Shown here: in pieces, positions 55,533 through 64,000 of the stretch
Numbering within the stretch: position 1 is the first letter of the stretch
Layout: every line of letters begins with the position of its first letter
Notes under the pieces: generated by a model
What the model saw: the letters and a program-made list of their open reading frames with translations, nothing else
Database searches by the model: none
Told to the model about the DNA's origin: nothing
Assembly: GCF_002760665.1 (NCBI RefSeq)
Contig: NZ_PDOB01000009.1
Span: forward strand, 1-64,000
Reading direction: 5' to 3'
DNA from: Massilia psychrophila
Lineage (GTDB): Bacteria; Pseudomonadota; Gammaproteobacteria; Burkholderiales; Burkholderiaceae_D
DNA: 64,000 nucleotides
Position numbers and translations under genes: made by a program

Positions 55533-57698
55533 ATGCCCGCCATGCCTGAAGCTGTTGCTCCGATTGTTGTTACTCCCACCCTTGTTGCTCCCACCCTTGC
55601 TGCTCCCGTCCTCGCCGCCTCCACTACTGCCGACGATCCCTACGGCAGCCTCAACCCTGAGCAGCGCGCCGCCGTCGAGCACGATATTGGCGCCGGCGAG
55701 GGCGCCGCGCGTCCCTTGCTGGTCATCGCCGGCGCCGGTTCCGGCAAGACCAACACGCTGGCGCACCGCGTAGCCCGGCTGATCCAGGGCGGCACCGATC
55801 CCCAGCGCATCCTGCTGCTGACGTTTTCGCGCCGCGCCGCCACCGAAATGACGCACCGCGCCGGCAGCGTGCTGGCGCGCGTGATGGGCATGCGCGCCAG
55901 CAGTGCGCCGGCCAGCCTGCCGTGGGCCGGAACCTTCCACAGCATCGGTGCGCGCCTGCTGCGCGAGTACGCCGGGCGCATCGGGCTGGATCCTTCGTTC
56001 ACCATCCACGACCGCGGCGATTCCGAGGACCTGATGGGCATGGTGCGGCACGACATCGGCCAAAGCCAGATCCAGGGCGCCAGGCGCTCCCCCCTGAAGG
56101 GCACCTGCCTGTCGATCTACTCGCGGGCGGTGAACAGCCGCGATCCGCTGGCGCTGGTGCTGCAGAGCACTTTCCCGTGGTGTAAGGAATGGGAAGCCGA
56201 GCTGAAAACGCTGTTCGGCGCCTACGTCGACGCCAAGCAGGAGCAGAACGTGCTCGACTACGACGACTTGCTGCTGTTCTGGTCGGAAATGGCGGCCGAC
56301 CCCGAGCTGGGGCCGGAGCTGGGCGCTTTGTTCGACCATGTGCTGGTGGACGAGTACCAGGACACCAACCGCTTGCAGGCGGCGATCATCACCGGCATGA
56401 AGCCGGACGGGCGCGGCGTGATGGTGGTGGGCGACGACGCCCAGTCGATCTACGCCTTTCGCGGCGCCACGGTGCGCAACATCCTCGATTTTCCGCAGCA
56501 ATTTTCGCAGCCGGCGGTGCTGATCACGCTCGAGCGCAACTACCGCTCGACGCAGCCGATCCTCGACGCTTCCAACGCCGTCATCGCCGGCGCGCGGGAG
56601 CGCTATGCCAAGACGCTGTGGACCGACAAGGCATCGACCGTGCAGCCGCAATTGGTCTTGATCCCGGACGAGGCCGAGCAGGCGCGTTGGGTCTGCAACC
56701 GCATCCTCGAGCACCGCGAGGCGGGCATCGCGCTGACGGCCCAGGCGGTGCTGTTTCGCGCCGCCAGCCACAGCGCGGCGCTGGAACTCGAACTGATGCG
56801 GCGCAACATCCCGTTCGTCAAGTTCGGCGGCCTGAAGTTTTTGGAGGCGTCACACATCAAGGACGTGCTGGCGGTGCTGCGCTTTGCGCAGAACCCGAGC
56901 GGGCGCATGGCCGGCTTTCGCGTCGCCCAACTGATTCCCGGCATCGGGCAGGCCACCGCCAGCAAGTTGCTCGACGAGGTCGGCGCGGCGGCCGAGCCGA
57001 CCGTCGCGGTGGAACAGTTCGCCGCGCCCGCCAGGAGTGCCGGCGACTGGCGCGAGTTCGTCGCCCTTTACCGCGCGCTGCGCACGCCGGGCCTGCGCTG
57101 GCCGGCCGACATCGAGCTGGTCAAGACCTGGTATTTGCCGCACCTGGAACGGATGCACGACGACGCGCAGGTGAGGGTGGCCGATGTCGAACAGCTGGCG
57201 CAGCTGGCGGGCGGCTACGGCACGCGCGAAACTTTTCTCGCCGAAATAACGCTCGACCCGCCGGAGGCAAGCAGCGACCGCGCCGGCCCGCCCCTGCTCG
57301 ACGAGGATTACGTGATTCTCTCGACCATCCATTCGTCCAAGGGGCAGGAGTGGAAATCGGTCCACGTGCTCAACGTCGTCGACGGCTGCATCCCGTCGGA
57401 CATGAGCACCGGTAACGCCGACGACATCGAGGAGGAGCGCCGCCTGCTGTACGTCGCCATGACACGCGCCAAACAACATCTGCACCTGGTGGTGCCGAAC
57501 CGTTTCTTCATCAAGCAGCAGGCGCAGATGGGCGACCGTCACGTGTATGCGGCGCGCAGCCGCTTCATCACGCCGGCCATGCTCAAGCATTTCGAGGAAT
57601 GCGTGTGGACCAGCGCCGAAACGCGGCACACCAAAAAACCGATGCCCGACAGCGTGCGTATGATGGTAAGGGACCGCGCGCGCAATGCGTGGAAGTGA
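55533..57698 (+). CDS. UvrD/Rep-like ATP-dependent DNA helicase
   Basis: 721 aa superfamily 1A helicase. Motifs in order: SLNPEQRAAV (Q motif), LLVIAGAGSGKTNTL (Walker A), LTFSRRAATEMTHR, AGTFHSIGARLLREYAGRIG, HVLVDEYQDTNRLQ (Walker B), VVGDDAQSIYAFRGATVRNI, LERNYRSTQPIL, ILSTIHSSKGQEWKSVHVLN and EERRLLYVAMTRAKQHLHLV. All catalytic motifs are intact. It unwinds 3'-to-5', probably in repair or fork restart. The first 34 residues are a low-complexity run of VAPTL-like pentapeptides not seen in UvrD; a start nearer SLNPEQ is possible. No operon partner. Copies of the DnaA-box element lie on either side of this gene and the next. Confidence 0.93.
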   Translation: MPAMPEAVAPIVVTPTLVAPTLAAPVLAASTTADDPYGSLNPEQRAAVEHDIGAGEGAARPLLVIAGAGSGKTNTLAHRVARLIQGGTDPQRILLLTFSRRAATEMTHRAGSVLARVMGMRASSAPASLPWAGTFHSIGARLLREYAGRIGLDPSFTIHDRGDSEDLMGMVRHDIGQSQIQGARRSPLKGTCLSIYSRAVNSRDPLALVLQSTFPWCKEWEAELKTLFGAYVDAKQEQNVLDYDDLLLFWSEMAADPELGPELGALFDHVLVDEYQDTNRLQAAIITGMKPDGRGVMVVGDDAQSIYAFRGATVRNILDFPQQFSQPAVLITLERNYRSTQPILDASNAVIAGARERYAKTLWTDKASTVQPQLVLIPDEAEQARWVCNRILEHREAGIALTAQAVLFRAASHSAALELELMRRNIPFVKFGGLKFLEASHIKDVLAVLRFAQNPSGRMAGFRVAQLIPGIGQATASKLLDEVGAAAEPTVAVEQFAAPARSAGDWREFVALYRALRTPGLRWPADIELVKTWYLPHLERMHDDAQVRVADVEQLAQLAGGYGTRETFLAEITLDPPEASSDRAGPPLLDEDYVILSTIHSSKGQEWKSVHVLNVVDGCIPSDMSTGNADDIEEERRLLYVAMTRAKQHLHLVVPNRFFIKQQAQMGDRHVYAARSRFITPAMLKHFEECVWTSAETRHTKKPMPDSVRMMVRDRARNAWK

Positions 57699-57732
57699 AC
57701 GTGAATGGAATAACGAAACGCCTGCGTGCGGT

Positions 57733-58641
57733 TCAGCCGGCCGGGCCGATCGGGGTGGCGACGGCGACGTAGTGCCGGGCCGCGCCGCCGGCATCCTCGA
57801 AGGCCAGCACCGAGCAGCGCAGGTCGCAGGCGCCGCTCGCCAGCATCACGTGGAGTTCGCCGTCCCAGCTTGCGTCAGCCGCCAGCGCCGTCATGATCTC
57901 GTTTGTCAGATCCGGCGGAAATGCTTCGCGGTGAACGGCGTGCAGGTCGCGCCCGCGCAATTGCTCGGGCTGCATGCCGACCAGCCGGCACAAGGTCGAA
58001 TTGGGCTCGACAATGCGGCCCTCCCGATCGAGCGTGAGGACCAGTACCAGTGCGTGGCGGTCGACGGCGGCAATCACCTGTTGTGCCCGCTCGAGTTCGG
58101 CATACGCCGCCGCGCGCGCGCGCGCGGCGGCCGCCAATGTCGCGTACGCGCGCAGCGACGCGATGACGGTGGTATAGAGCTTGCGGGTGGTCAGGTCGGC
58201 TTTGCTCCAGAAATCGCTGACGTCGTAGTCGACGATGATGCTGTGCTCGAGTTCCTGGCCCGGCTGGCCGGTGCGCAGTACGACGCGTACCAGATCGTTG
58301 TGCAGCTCGTTGCGGACCTGGCGCGCCAGGCGCAGGCCGGCGTCGGAAGTTTCCATCATCACATCGAGCAGGATGAGGGCAATATCGGGGATGTCGCGCA
58401 ACTTGTCGAGCGCTTCCTTGGCCGAGTAGGCGTGCAAGAAGCTCAGGCGGCGGCCCTGGAAATTAGCATTGCTGAGCGCAAACTTGGTGACGACATGGAC
58501 GTCCACGTCATCGTCGACAATCAAAATGCGCCACGGCGGCGTCTCGTCCGCGGCAACGCTGCCCGTGGCCGACGCTTCGTCATCGTCATCGTCAGCGAAC
58601 AGGTGTGGATCGTCTGCAGTGGCATGGTCGCTTGCTTGCAT
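57733..58641 (-). CDS. Response regulator with REC and PAS domains
   Basis: 302 aa. An acidic leader (DDPHLFADDDDDEAS) precedes a receiver domain (ILIVDDDVDVHVVTKFALSN, phospho-acceptor Asp in ALILLDVMMETSDAGLRLAR, Lys in FWSKADLTTRKLY). After a helical linker a PAS domain follows (about 195-300: LDREGRIVEPNSTLCRLVGM). No enzymatic or DNA-binding output is present. The receiver resembles those that precede HD-GYP or GGDEF domains (DUF3369-like proteins), so this may be a truncated or adaptor form. Confidence 0.85.
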   Translation of the reverse strand: MQASDHATADDPHLFADDDDDEASATGSVAADETPPWRILIVDDDVDVHVVTKFALSNANFQGRRLSFLHAYSAKEALDKLRDIPDIALILLDVMMETSDAGLRLARQVRNELHNDLVRVVLRTGQPGQELEHSIIVDYDVSDFWSKADLTTRKLYTTVIASLRAYATLAAAARARAAAYAELERAQQVIAAVDRHALVLVLTLDREGRIVEPNSTLCRLVGMQPEQLRGRDLHAVHREAFPPDLTNEIMTALAADASWDGELHVMLASGACDLRCSVLAFEDAGGAARHYVAVATPIGPAG

Positions 58642-58801
58642 TGGCTCACACTAGGACAGCACGGGCGAATTGTCAAAGCAATTCATGACGCATAAATTGT
58701 CGTAAAAAACCGAACTTTTTCAGACTTATCCCCTGTTGGGAACTTTTGTAGGAGAATGCCTCATAAGGACATGTAGGAAGAATCCTCATCTGCGCCAAGT
58801 G

Positions 58802-58935
58802 ATTGATTCATTTGAGTTTACTTTTTGCATTTAAAACGGGCAATTTAATGAAAACCGCATGAATACAGGGCTGGCAGGGTGCTCAGCTTGAGTTGTCCAC
58901 AATGTTATCCACAGTTCGTGTGGATATCCTGAAAA
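58802..58935 (+). repeat. DnaA-box element, copy B
   Basis: Partner of 55241-55373. Three sites: TTGTCCACA (58893-58901), TTATCCACA (58905-58913) and inverse TGTGGATAT (58919-58927), with the same 12- and 14-bp offsets as copy A. It ends next to a decayed transposase reading frame. Confidence 0.75.
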
Positions 58936-58936
58936 G

Positions 58937-59220
58937 ATGAATGAAATCCGTGGGTTAGCACAGATGTTCGGTAATCAAAGTGTTTCTGGAAAAATAGTTG
59001 CCGTGATACAAGGGCTTTCACGCGCTTTTGCCGAGTTCACCGAGGCAAAGCTGGCCGAGCGCGTCCACGAAGCGCTGATCAAGAACTATCTGGGCGACAC
59101 GCTGATTGGCCACATCAGTCGAGATGGCACAGCGATCGCGGCGAGAGAAAAGCCGGCGAACACTGGCACAGATGCTCAGTGATTTGCCCAAAGCGTGTGA
59201 ATTCGCCGTGCAAGTGCGCG
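58937..59220 (+). pseudogene. Transposase fragment (DDE type, IS4/IS5-like)
   Basis: About 75 codons read VIQGLSRAFAEFTEAKLAER, NYLGDTLIGHISRDGTAIAA and REKPA, the region around the first catalytic Asp of a DDE transposase. A stop follows, and MLSDLPKACEF, a later part of the same family, appears in another frame at about 59173-59205. The rest is gone. Family assignment beyond DDE is unsure. Confidence 0.6.
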
Positions 59221-59319
59221 GCCCTGCCGTCGGCGTGGCGCCGTTCGCCGCGCGGTCAACGGCGGGGGCCAGCAATTGCTCGGGGTGCCAGCTCGCGCTG
59301 GTCACCGCGTTCGGGTGGA

Positions 59320-59553
59320 TTTGACAAGCGTGTGCTGGGCATGAACGGTCGATGCATGGTCGGTGGCGTCAGCCTGCTGATATTCGAAGCGCCAGTTCAA
59401 CCCCTCGGCGGCGACGATCCGCTGCAGGAAATCGAAGTCGGTCTCGCGGTACTGGAGCCGTAGCGGGCGTGCCGAAAGTGCCTGCGCCAGGTCGAACTCG
59501 CCGCGCACGCGCGGGTAATCGGCCAGCAGCTCGGTGACGATTTCCTGAACCGT
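59320..59553 (-). pseudogene. vgrG: VgrG fragment directly after tssK
   Basis: About 75 codons, in frame with tssK immediately after its stop: VQEIVTELLADYPRVRGEFD, ALSARPLRLQYRETDFDFLQ and RIVAAEGLNWRFEYQQAD. This is the gp27-like N-terminal part of VgrG, the spike protein of type VI secretion. It has no start and ends in unrelated sequence. Its place after tssK, where tssL or tssJ usually lies, shows a rearrangement. Confidence 0.8.
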
Positions 59554-59560
59554 TCAGGAA
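59542..59560. repeat. 19-bp palindrome over the tssK stop codon
   Basis: TTCCTGAACCGTTCAGGAA has 9-base perfect arms with one central base. It covers the tssK stop and the first codons of the vgrG fragment, so it marks the junction point; without a T-run it is a poor terminator. Confidence 0.6.
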
Positions 59561-60897
59561 GCAACCGCGATCAGTTCGAGTTTCAGCGCGCGCATCCCGG
59601 AAGGGACGTAGATTGAAATCGATTGGGCCTGCAGCATCCGTTCGTACATCGGCCCCTTGCTGTCGAGCGTGAAGTAGCAGGTGTCGGGGCGCACCGGCAC
59701 CGCCGCCGGTACTTGCGGCGCGTGCTGCAGGCGCACGCCGGGCATCGCCGACAGGACGAATTTTTCGACGTCGTCGGGCGCGCCGATCTTGAAGCGCAGC
59801 GGTACCACGTCGACCAGTTCGAGCGCTGCCATGTCGGCCGAAACGGCCAGGTAGAACGCGGTGCGCTCGTCGATCTTGCCGGAGTCGAGCATGCCGTGGT
59901 GGTACGACGGCTTCGTTTCGGTCAGGGCGATGGCAAAATATTTACTGGAAATGACGGTGTCGAGCAGCTCGCGGATGATCAGGTGCAGCCGTTCGAACGA
60001 CGGCCCCGGATCGGCGTGCTGGTAGGACGGCAGGTCCGACAGCACATGATTTTTGGAGAACGTCATCAGGCCGCCTGCCAGGCCGAGCAACTGCTGGAAC
60101 AGCCGCTCCGGATGCAGCGTCGGATGCTGGAGGTAGTGCGACAGCGAAGCGAACGCCGAACTGGCCGTGTGCAGCAGCCAGAAGGTGGACATGTCGCCCG
60201 AGCGGTATTCGATGACGTTCTTGCTAGGCTCGCGATGGTGGCCGTGCAGTGCGCTCACTTTCGCCTGCAGCGCGTCGAGCAGGCGGCGCAGTTGTACGAA
60301 CAGCGGCGACGAACTGCGGATCGACAGGCTGGGCGGGATGAACGTCGGGTCGGTTTCGAAGCCGCCGGTCGACAGCCGCCGCAGCCTTACCAGCGGGAAG
60401 CTGACGAACGAATCGCGCGGCTCGCTCTCGGCCACCAGCCGCAGCGACTTCTTGAGGTAGGTCAGCTGGGCCAGCGCGGCCTGGGTAAACAGGTCCGGCG
60501 TTTCGCACGTGCTCTGGGCAAAGCGGGCGCCGTTGTTGACCTGGCCGGTGGGCGTGAAATTGCCGCCGAAATGCTTCAGCGCGGGCAAGGCGGCGTGAAA
60601 GGTGACGCTCTGGCCTTGCCCCAGCTCGCTCAGGTCGACCGCCCCGGGCAGCTCGTCGTTGCCGGGCGCGTTGACGATTTCGCCGTCGGGGAAGATCAGC
60701 GACAGCTCGAGCACGCGCAAGGAGTTGCTGACCAGCGCCTCGCGGTCGACCTTCAGGTGGCTGACCCCCCATGCATACGGATGCAGGGCCTTCACGCTTT
60801 CGTGCAGCCGGTGCTCGTGATATTGATCCTGCTGCTGGAAATGCTGCGGCCTCAGGAACAGCCCTTCACCCCATAGAACCTTGCTGGCAGTACTCAT
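59554..60897 (-). CDS. tssK: Type VI secretion baseplate subunit TssK
   Basis: 447 aa, full length for TssK (ImpJ/VasE). Starts MSTASKVLWGEGLFLRPQHF, the hallmark N-terminus, and continues QQDQYHEHRLHESVKALHPY and AWGVSHL; the C-terminal neck/receptor part ends PSGMRALKLELIAVAS. It links the T6SS baseplate to the TssJLM membrane complex. It is divergent from tssF with 176 bp between. The following tssL and tssM genes expected in many T6SS clusters are replaced by a vgrG scrap. Confidence 0.96.
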   Translation of the reverse strand: MSTASKVLWGEGLFLRPQHFQQQDQYHEHRLHESVKALHPYAWGVSHLKVDREALVSNSLRVLELSLIFPDGEIVNAPGNDELPGAVDLSELGQGQSVTFHAALPALKHFGGNFTPTGQVNNGARFAQSTCETPDLFTQAALAQLTYLKKSLRLVAESEPRDSFVSFPLVRLRRLSTGGFETDPTFIPPSLSIRSSSPLFVQLRRLLDALQAKVSALHGHHREPSKNVIEYRSGDMSTFWLLHTASSAFASLSHYLQHPTLHPERLFQQLLGLAGGLMTFSKNHVLSDLPSYQHADPGPSFERLHLIIRELLDTVISSKYFAIALTETKPSYHHGMLDSGKIDERTAFYLAVSADMAALELVDVVPLRFKIGAPDDVEKFVLSAMPGVRLQHAPQVPAAVPVRPDTCYFTLDSKGPMYERMLQAQSISIYVPSGMRALKLELIAVAS

Positions 60898-61073
60898 TTT
60901 TGATCCTTTGTGTAGACCGCGGAACAGGCGCAGGCGACGGTTTATCGTGTGCCAAAGAAACCATTTCACCGGGAAATTGCTTCTTCGCCTTTGTTGTATA
61001 TCAAGTCAACCGAGTTCGGTAGGCAATAGATTCAGTATTTGGCGCGTGCGCGCGAAACGGACCGGAGTCAATT

Positions 61074-62918
61074 GTGGAAGAACTGCTGCCTTACTACGAA
61101 CGCGAGCTGGGCTTCCTGCGCCGCTATTCGCGCGAGTTTTCTGAGCGCTATCCGAAAATCGCCGGGCGCCTGCTGATTGCCGGCGAAGTGTGCGAAGACC
61201 CGCACATCGAACGCATGATCGAATCGTTTGCGCTGTTGAACGCCCGTGTGTCAAAGCGGCTCGACGACGACTACCCGCAATTTACCGAGGCATTGTTCGA
61301 GGCGCTGTACCCGCACTACCTGCGGCCGTTTCCGTCATGCTCGATCGCCCGGTTTGATTTCGGCGGTAGCGCCGCCCAGCTCAGTACGGCTGGAGAGATG
61401 CCGCGTGGAACCGAACTGAGCACGCGGCCGGTGCAAGGCGGCGCATGCACATTCCGCACCGCGTATCCGGTGACGATGGCGCCGGTGGCGCTAACGCAGG
61501 CACGATTTTCGGCCATCCTCGATGCCCCTGAAGCGGTGGCGGCGCCGCCCGGTGCCACCTCGAACCTGAGCCTGACGATCGAGTCCACCGCCGATGCCCT
61601 GGCGCTGTCCCAGCTCGGGTTGGCGTCGCTGCGCGTGTTCATCGACGGCGAGCCGTCGTTTTGCGCGGCCTTGCGCGACGCCCTGTTCATGCGCACCGTC
61701 AAGGCCTACGCCGAATTCGATCAGAGCCGGCGCTGGATCGCCCTGCCGGCCATCCCGGTCAGCCCGGCCGGTTTCGGCGAAAACGAGTCGCTGATTCCCT
61801 ACCAGGCCCGTTCGCACCCGGCCTATCGCCTGCTGACCGAATATTTCTGCTTTCCCGAGAAATTCAATTTTTTCGACATCGACCTGGCCGCCATCTGCGC
61901 CGCGCTGCCGGCCGGCGCCAAAAAGGTCACGCTGCACCTGGCGCTGGCCGGTTTGCGCAGCGACTCGAACAACGCCCGCATGCTCGGCACGCTGTCAGCC
62001 AACAACGTGCTGCTCGGCTGCACGCCGGTGGTCAACCTGTTCAGCCAGCACGGCGTACCGATCCGGCTGAGCCACACCACCGACAGCTATCCGGTACTGG
62101 CCGACGGACGCCGCGCGTATAGCTACGACGTCTACTCGATCGACTTGGTCAAGCTGGTGCGCCAGACGCCGCATGGGGAGTCGGTGGTCGATTTCCACCC
62201 GTTCTATTCCCTGCGCCACGGCCAGACGCCGGAAAAGAACGGTCACTACTGGGTGATGCGCAGAAATGACGTCATTGCCACCAACAGTCCCGGCTTCGAG
62301 ACGGCCATTTCGATCGTCGACATCGATTTCGACCCGGCGGCGGTCGAAACCGACACCCTCAGCCTCGAGATCACCTGCACCAACCGCGACCTGCCGGCGC
62401 AGCTGACCTATGGCGTGGCCGGCGGCGACCTGTTCCTGGCGGGCGGCTCGACCGTGCGCACGGTCGGCTTCCTGCGCAAACCGACCCTGGCGTACCGTTT
62501 TTCGCGCGGGGGCGGGGCGCACTGGCGCCTGATCTCGCACCTGTCGCTGAACCACCTGTCGCTGTCCGGCGGCGGCCTGGAAGCATTTCGCGAAATGCTG
62601 ACCTTGTACGACCTGCCGCGCTCGCCGATTTCCCAGCGCCAGATCAGCGGCATCGACGCCGTCAGTTACAAGCCGGCCACCGCCTGGATGCCAGGCAACC
62701 CGTTCCCTTGCCTGGTGCGTGGCGTCGAAGTCGGTCTGACCATCGACGAGGAAGCGTTTGTAGGCAGCGGCATCCACGCCTTCGCCCACATCGTCGAATG
62801 TTTTTTAGGGCTGTACGTGCACGCCAACAGCTTTACGCAGCTGGTGGTGATATCGAAGAAAAACGCGGAGGAACTGTTGCGATGCACACCACGAAGCGGC
62901 GATTTGAGCCTTGTGTAA
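61074..62918 (+). CDS. tssF: Type VI secretion baseplate subunit TssF
   Basis: 614 aa (ImpG/VasA), GTG start: the reading MEELLPYYERELGFLRRYSR with EFSERYPKIAGRLLI is the conserved head of the family. DPHIERMIESFALLNARV, YFCFPEKFNFFDIDL and the C-terminal VEVGLTIDEEAFVGSGIHAF with LFAHVLECFLGLY-like HIVECFLGLYVHANSF are further marks. It forms the wedge of the baseplate with TssG and TssK. It overlaps tssG by 37 bases. Confidence 0.96.
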   Translation: MEELLPYYERELGFLRRYSREFSERYPKIAGRLLIAGEVCEDPHIERMIESFALLNARVSKRLDDDYPQFTEALFEALYPHYLRPFPSCSIARFDFGGSAAQLSTAGEMPRGTELSTRPVQGGACTFRTAYPVTMAPVALTQARFSAILDAPEAVAAPPGATSNLSLTIESTADALALSQLGLASLRVFIDGEPSFCAALRDALFMRTVKAYAEFDQSRRWIALPAIPVSPAGFGENESLIPYQARSHPAYRLLTEYFCFPEKFNFFDIDLAAICAALPAGAKKVTLHLALAGLRSDSNNARMLGTLSANNVLLGCTPVVNLFSQHGVPIRLSHTTDSYPVLADGRRAYSYDVYSIDLVKLVRQTPHGESVVDFHPFYSLRHGQTPEKNGHYWVMRRNDVIATNSPGFETAISIVDIDFDPAAVETDTLSLEITCTNRDLPAQLTYGVAGGDLFLAGGSTVRTVGFLRKPTLAYRFSRGGGAHWRLISHLSLNHLSLSGGGLEAFREMLTLYDLPRSPISQRQISGIDAVSYKPATAWMPGNPFPCLVRGVEVGLTIDEEAFVGSGIHAFAHIVECFLGLYVHANSFTQLVVISKKNAEELLRCTPRSGDLSLV

Positions 62919-63976
62919 TCGAGCGCCTGTTTGCCGAACCGCAGCGCTTTGAATACTTTCAGGCGGTGCGGATGCTGGAACTGTGGCTCAGGCGACATGG
63001 CGTGCCGCAGGAAGGCGCGGTGGCCAATTTTTTGCGCTTCCAGAATTCGGTGTCGCTCGGTTTTCCGGCGAGCCAGATCGAAGCGTTGCAGCCTGAACCG
63101 CGCGAACTGGCGCGCGACGCTGGCACGCTCGGGGCGGCGCTTGCCCGCGCCGAACTGAAATACATCCGCATTACGCCGGCCTTCATGGGCATGCTGGGGA
63201 TGGCCGGCAGCCTGCCGGCCCACTACACCGAACGCATCGCCGCCCACCAGTTGTTCGACAAGGATGATGGCCCGCGCGCCTTCCTCGATACATTCTCGAA
63301 CCGCGCGCTGGCGCTGTTCTACGAAGCGTGGCGCAAATATCGGCTGGAACTGAAATACCAGATCAAAGGCAAGGACGGCTTCCTGCCGCTGCTGCTCTCG
63401 CTGGCCGGGCTCGGCCACGCCGCGCTGCAGGGGCGCCATACCGAAGGCAGCGACGGGTCACAGGGCGGGTTGCTCGACGATACGATCGGCTATTTTTGCG
63501 GCGCCTTGTTGCACCGGCCAACTTCGGCCGGATCGATCGCGCGGGTGCTGTCGGAGTATTTCGGCCAGCCGGTCAGCGCGGAGCAGTTCGTCGGCAGCTG
63601 GTACAGCTTGCCGCTCATGCAACAAAGCGCCCTGGGCGGCGCCAACGCGGTACTCGGCGCCGGCGCCGTGGTCGGCACGCGCGCCTGGCAGCGCGACTTG
63701 CGGCTGCGGCTGACGGTGGGGCCGCTGGACCGGGCCAGTTTCGCCTCGTTCCTGCCAGGCGGCAAGGCGGCGTGCGTGCTGGCCAGGCTGCTCACCATGT
63801 TCACCGGCGTGACGCTCGAGTACGAAATCGAATTGGTGCTGGTGGCTGCCGACGTCGAGCCGATCAGATTGCAGTCGGGGCGTAGTTGCGGACGGCTCGG
63901 GTGGGACACGTTTCTGGGCGCAACCGCCGGCGCGCACGACCGCCACGACGTGCGCTACGCCATCCACGATCTATAG
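62882..63976 (+). CDS. tssG: Type VI secretion baseplate subunit TssG
   Basis: 364 aa from ATG 62882 (MHTTKRRFEPCVIERLFAEP), ImpH/VasB family: RFEYFQAVRMLELWLRRHG, LRFQNSVSLGFPASQIEAL, TPAFMGMLGMAGSLPAHYTE and the C-terminal LGWDTFLGA are typical. It pairs with TssF in the baseplate wedge. The reading frame is open upstream inside tssF but has no start with a ribosome site there; GGAGGAAC before 62882 supports the choice. It is complete and ends 24 bp before the window edge, so further T6SS genes may follow. Confidence 0.96.
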   Translation: MHTTKRRFEPCVIERLFAEPQRFEYFQAVRMLELWLRRHGVPQEGAVANFLRFQNSVSLGFPASQIEALQPEPRELARDAGTLGAALARAELKYIRITPAFMGMLGMAGSLPAHYTERIAAHQLFDKDDGPRAFLDTFSNRALALFYEAWRKYRLELKYQIKGKDGFLPLLLSLAGLGHAALQGRHTEGSDGSQGGLLDDTIGYFCGALLHRPTSAGSIARVLSEYFGQPVSAEQFVGSWYSLPLMQQSALGGANAVLGAGAVVGTRAWQRDLRLRLTVGPLDRASFASFLPGGKAACVLARLLTMFTGVTLEYEIELVLVAADVEPIRLQSGRSCGRLGWDTFLGATAGAHDRHDVRYAIHDL

Positions 63977-64000
63977 TTCAGCCAGACGGACCAGCAGCGC

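Overview
The window reads as a GC-rich betaproteobacterial chromosome, most likely Oxalobacteraceae (Massilia / Duganella / Janthinobacterium type). Supporting this are the gene families (cyoABCD-surf1-regBA, a subclass B3 metallo-beta-lactamase of the type known in Janthinobacterium, a Pls/PosA-type NRPS), the dispersed GGGGTCAGACCCC palindromes and the codon use. No rRNA, tRNA or CRISPR array was seen. The assignment is an inference from gene content only.

Layout. 1-9.1 kb is a scarred zone: the 5' part of an IS1380-family transposase, an intact beta-propeller/GGDEF sensor, a headless anti-sigma factor fused tail-to-head to an internal piece of the type VI secretion gene tssM, a complete IS5/IS1182-like element inserted into that tssM piece, and a decayed GPH-family sugar transporter. 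9.1-23.1 kb is an arabinan / L-arabinose island: a cytosolic GH43, aldose epimerase, lactonase, L-arabinonate dehydratase, an AraD1-type FAH protein (frameshifted), 2-oxoglutarate semialdehyde dehydrogenase, an SDR sugar dehydrogenase, three exported arabinan-degrading enzymes (GH51, two GH43), a GH43 remnant and a LysR regulator. Together these spell out the non-phosphorylative route from arabinan to 2-oxoglutarate. One motif (GATTTCGATATC) sits in front of the dehydratase, the GH51 gene and the regulator. 23.6-25.1 kb holds a rhodanese and a divergent FtrA-like regulator.

25.1-32.0 kb is one minus-strand operon, cyoABCD-surf1-regB-regA: a quinol oxidase, its assembly factor and the redox-sensing two-component system. 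The surf1 gene carries an in-frame 18-residue tandem repeat made from the dispersed palindrome. 32-41 kb is mixed metabolism (MFS transporter, IlvE, intradiol dioxygenase, GNAT, esterase, GST), a deleted diguanylate cyclase and a chimera of two IS remnants. 41.2-46.3 kb carries a zinc-ribbon PhnA-like protein, a phosphopantetheinyl transferase and a 1341-residue Pls/PosA-type NRPS-like membrane synthetase. 46.4-54.4 kb holds a 35-residue membrane peptide, a DUF457-type membrane hydrolase, an acyl-CoA synthetase, a SET-domain protein, a B3 beta-lactamase, a phosphoribosyltransferase, S-formylglutathione hydrolase and a DUF1353 protein. 54.8-58.7 kb holds a 77-residue protein with a well-formed promoter/palindrome, a UvrD-like helicase and a REC-PAS response regulator. 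The helicase/regulator pair lies between two copies of a 134-bp element with three DnaA-box-like sites. 58.9-64 kb is a partial type VI secretion locus: tssK facing left, tssF-tssG facing right, with transposase and vgrG scraps where the rest of the tssK side would be expected.

Overall the window mixes intact operons with an unusual number of broken genes (tssM, anti-sigma factor, transporter, AraD1, GH43, diguanylate cyclase, vgrG, two IS remnants), pointing to recent IS-driven rearrangement. No wholly new multi-gene system was identified with confidence. The most original signals are the paired DnaA-box elements, the palindrome-derived repeat inside surf1 and the standalone Pls/PosA synthetase with its own PPTase.
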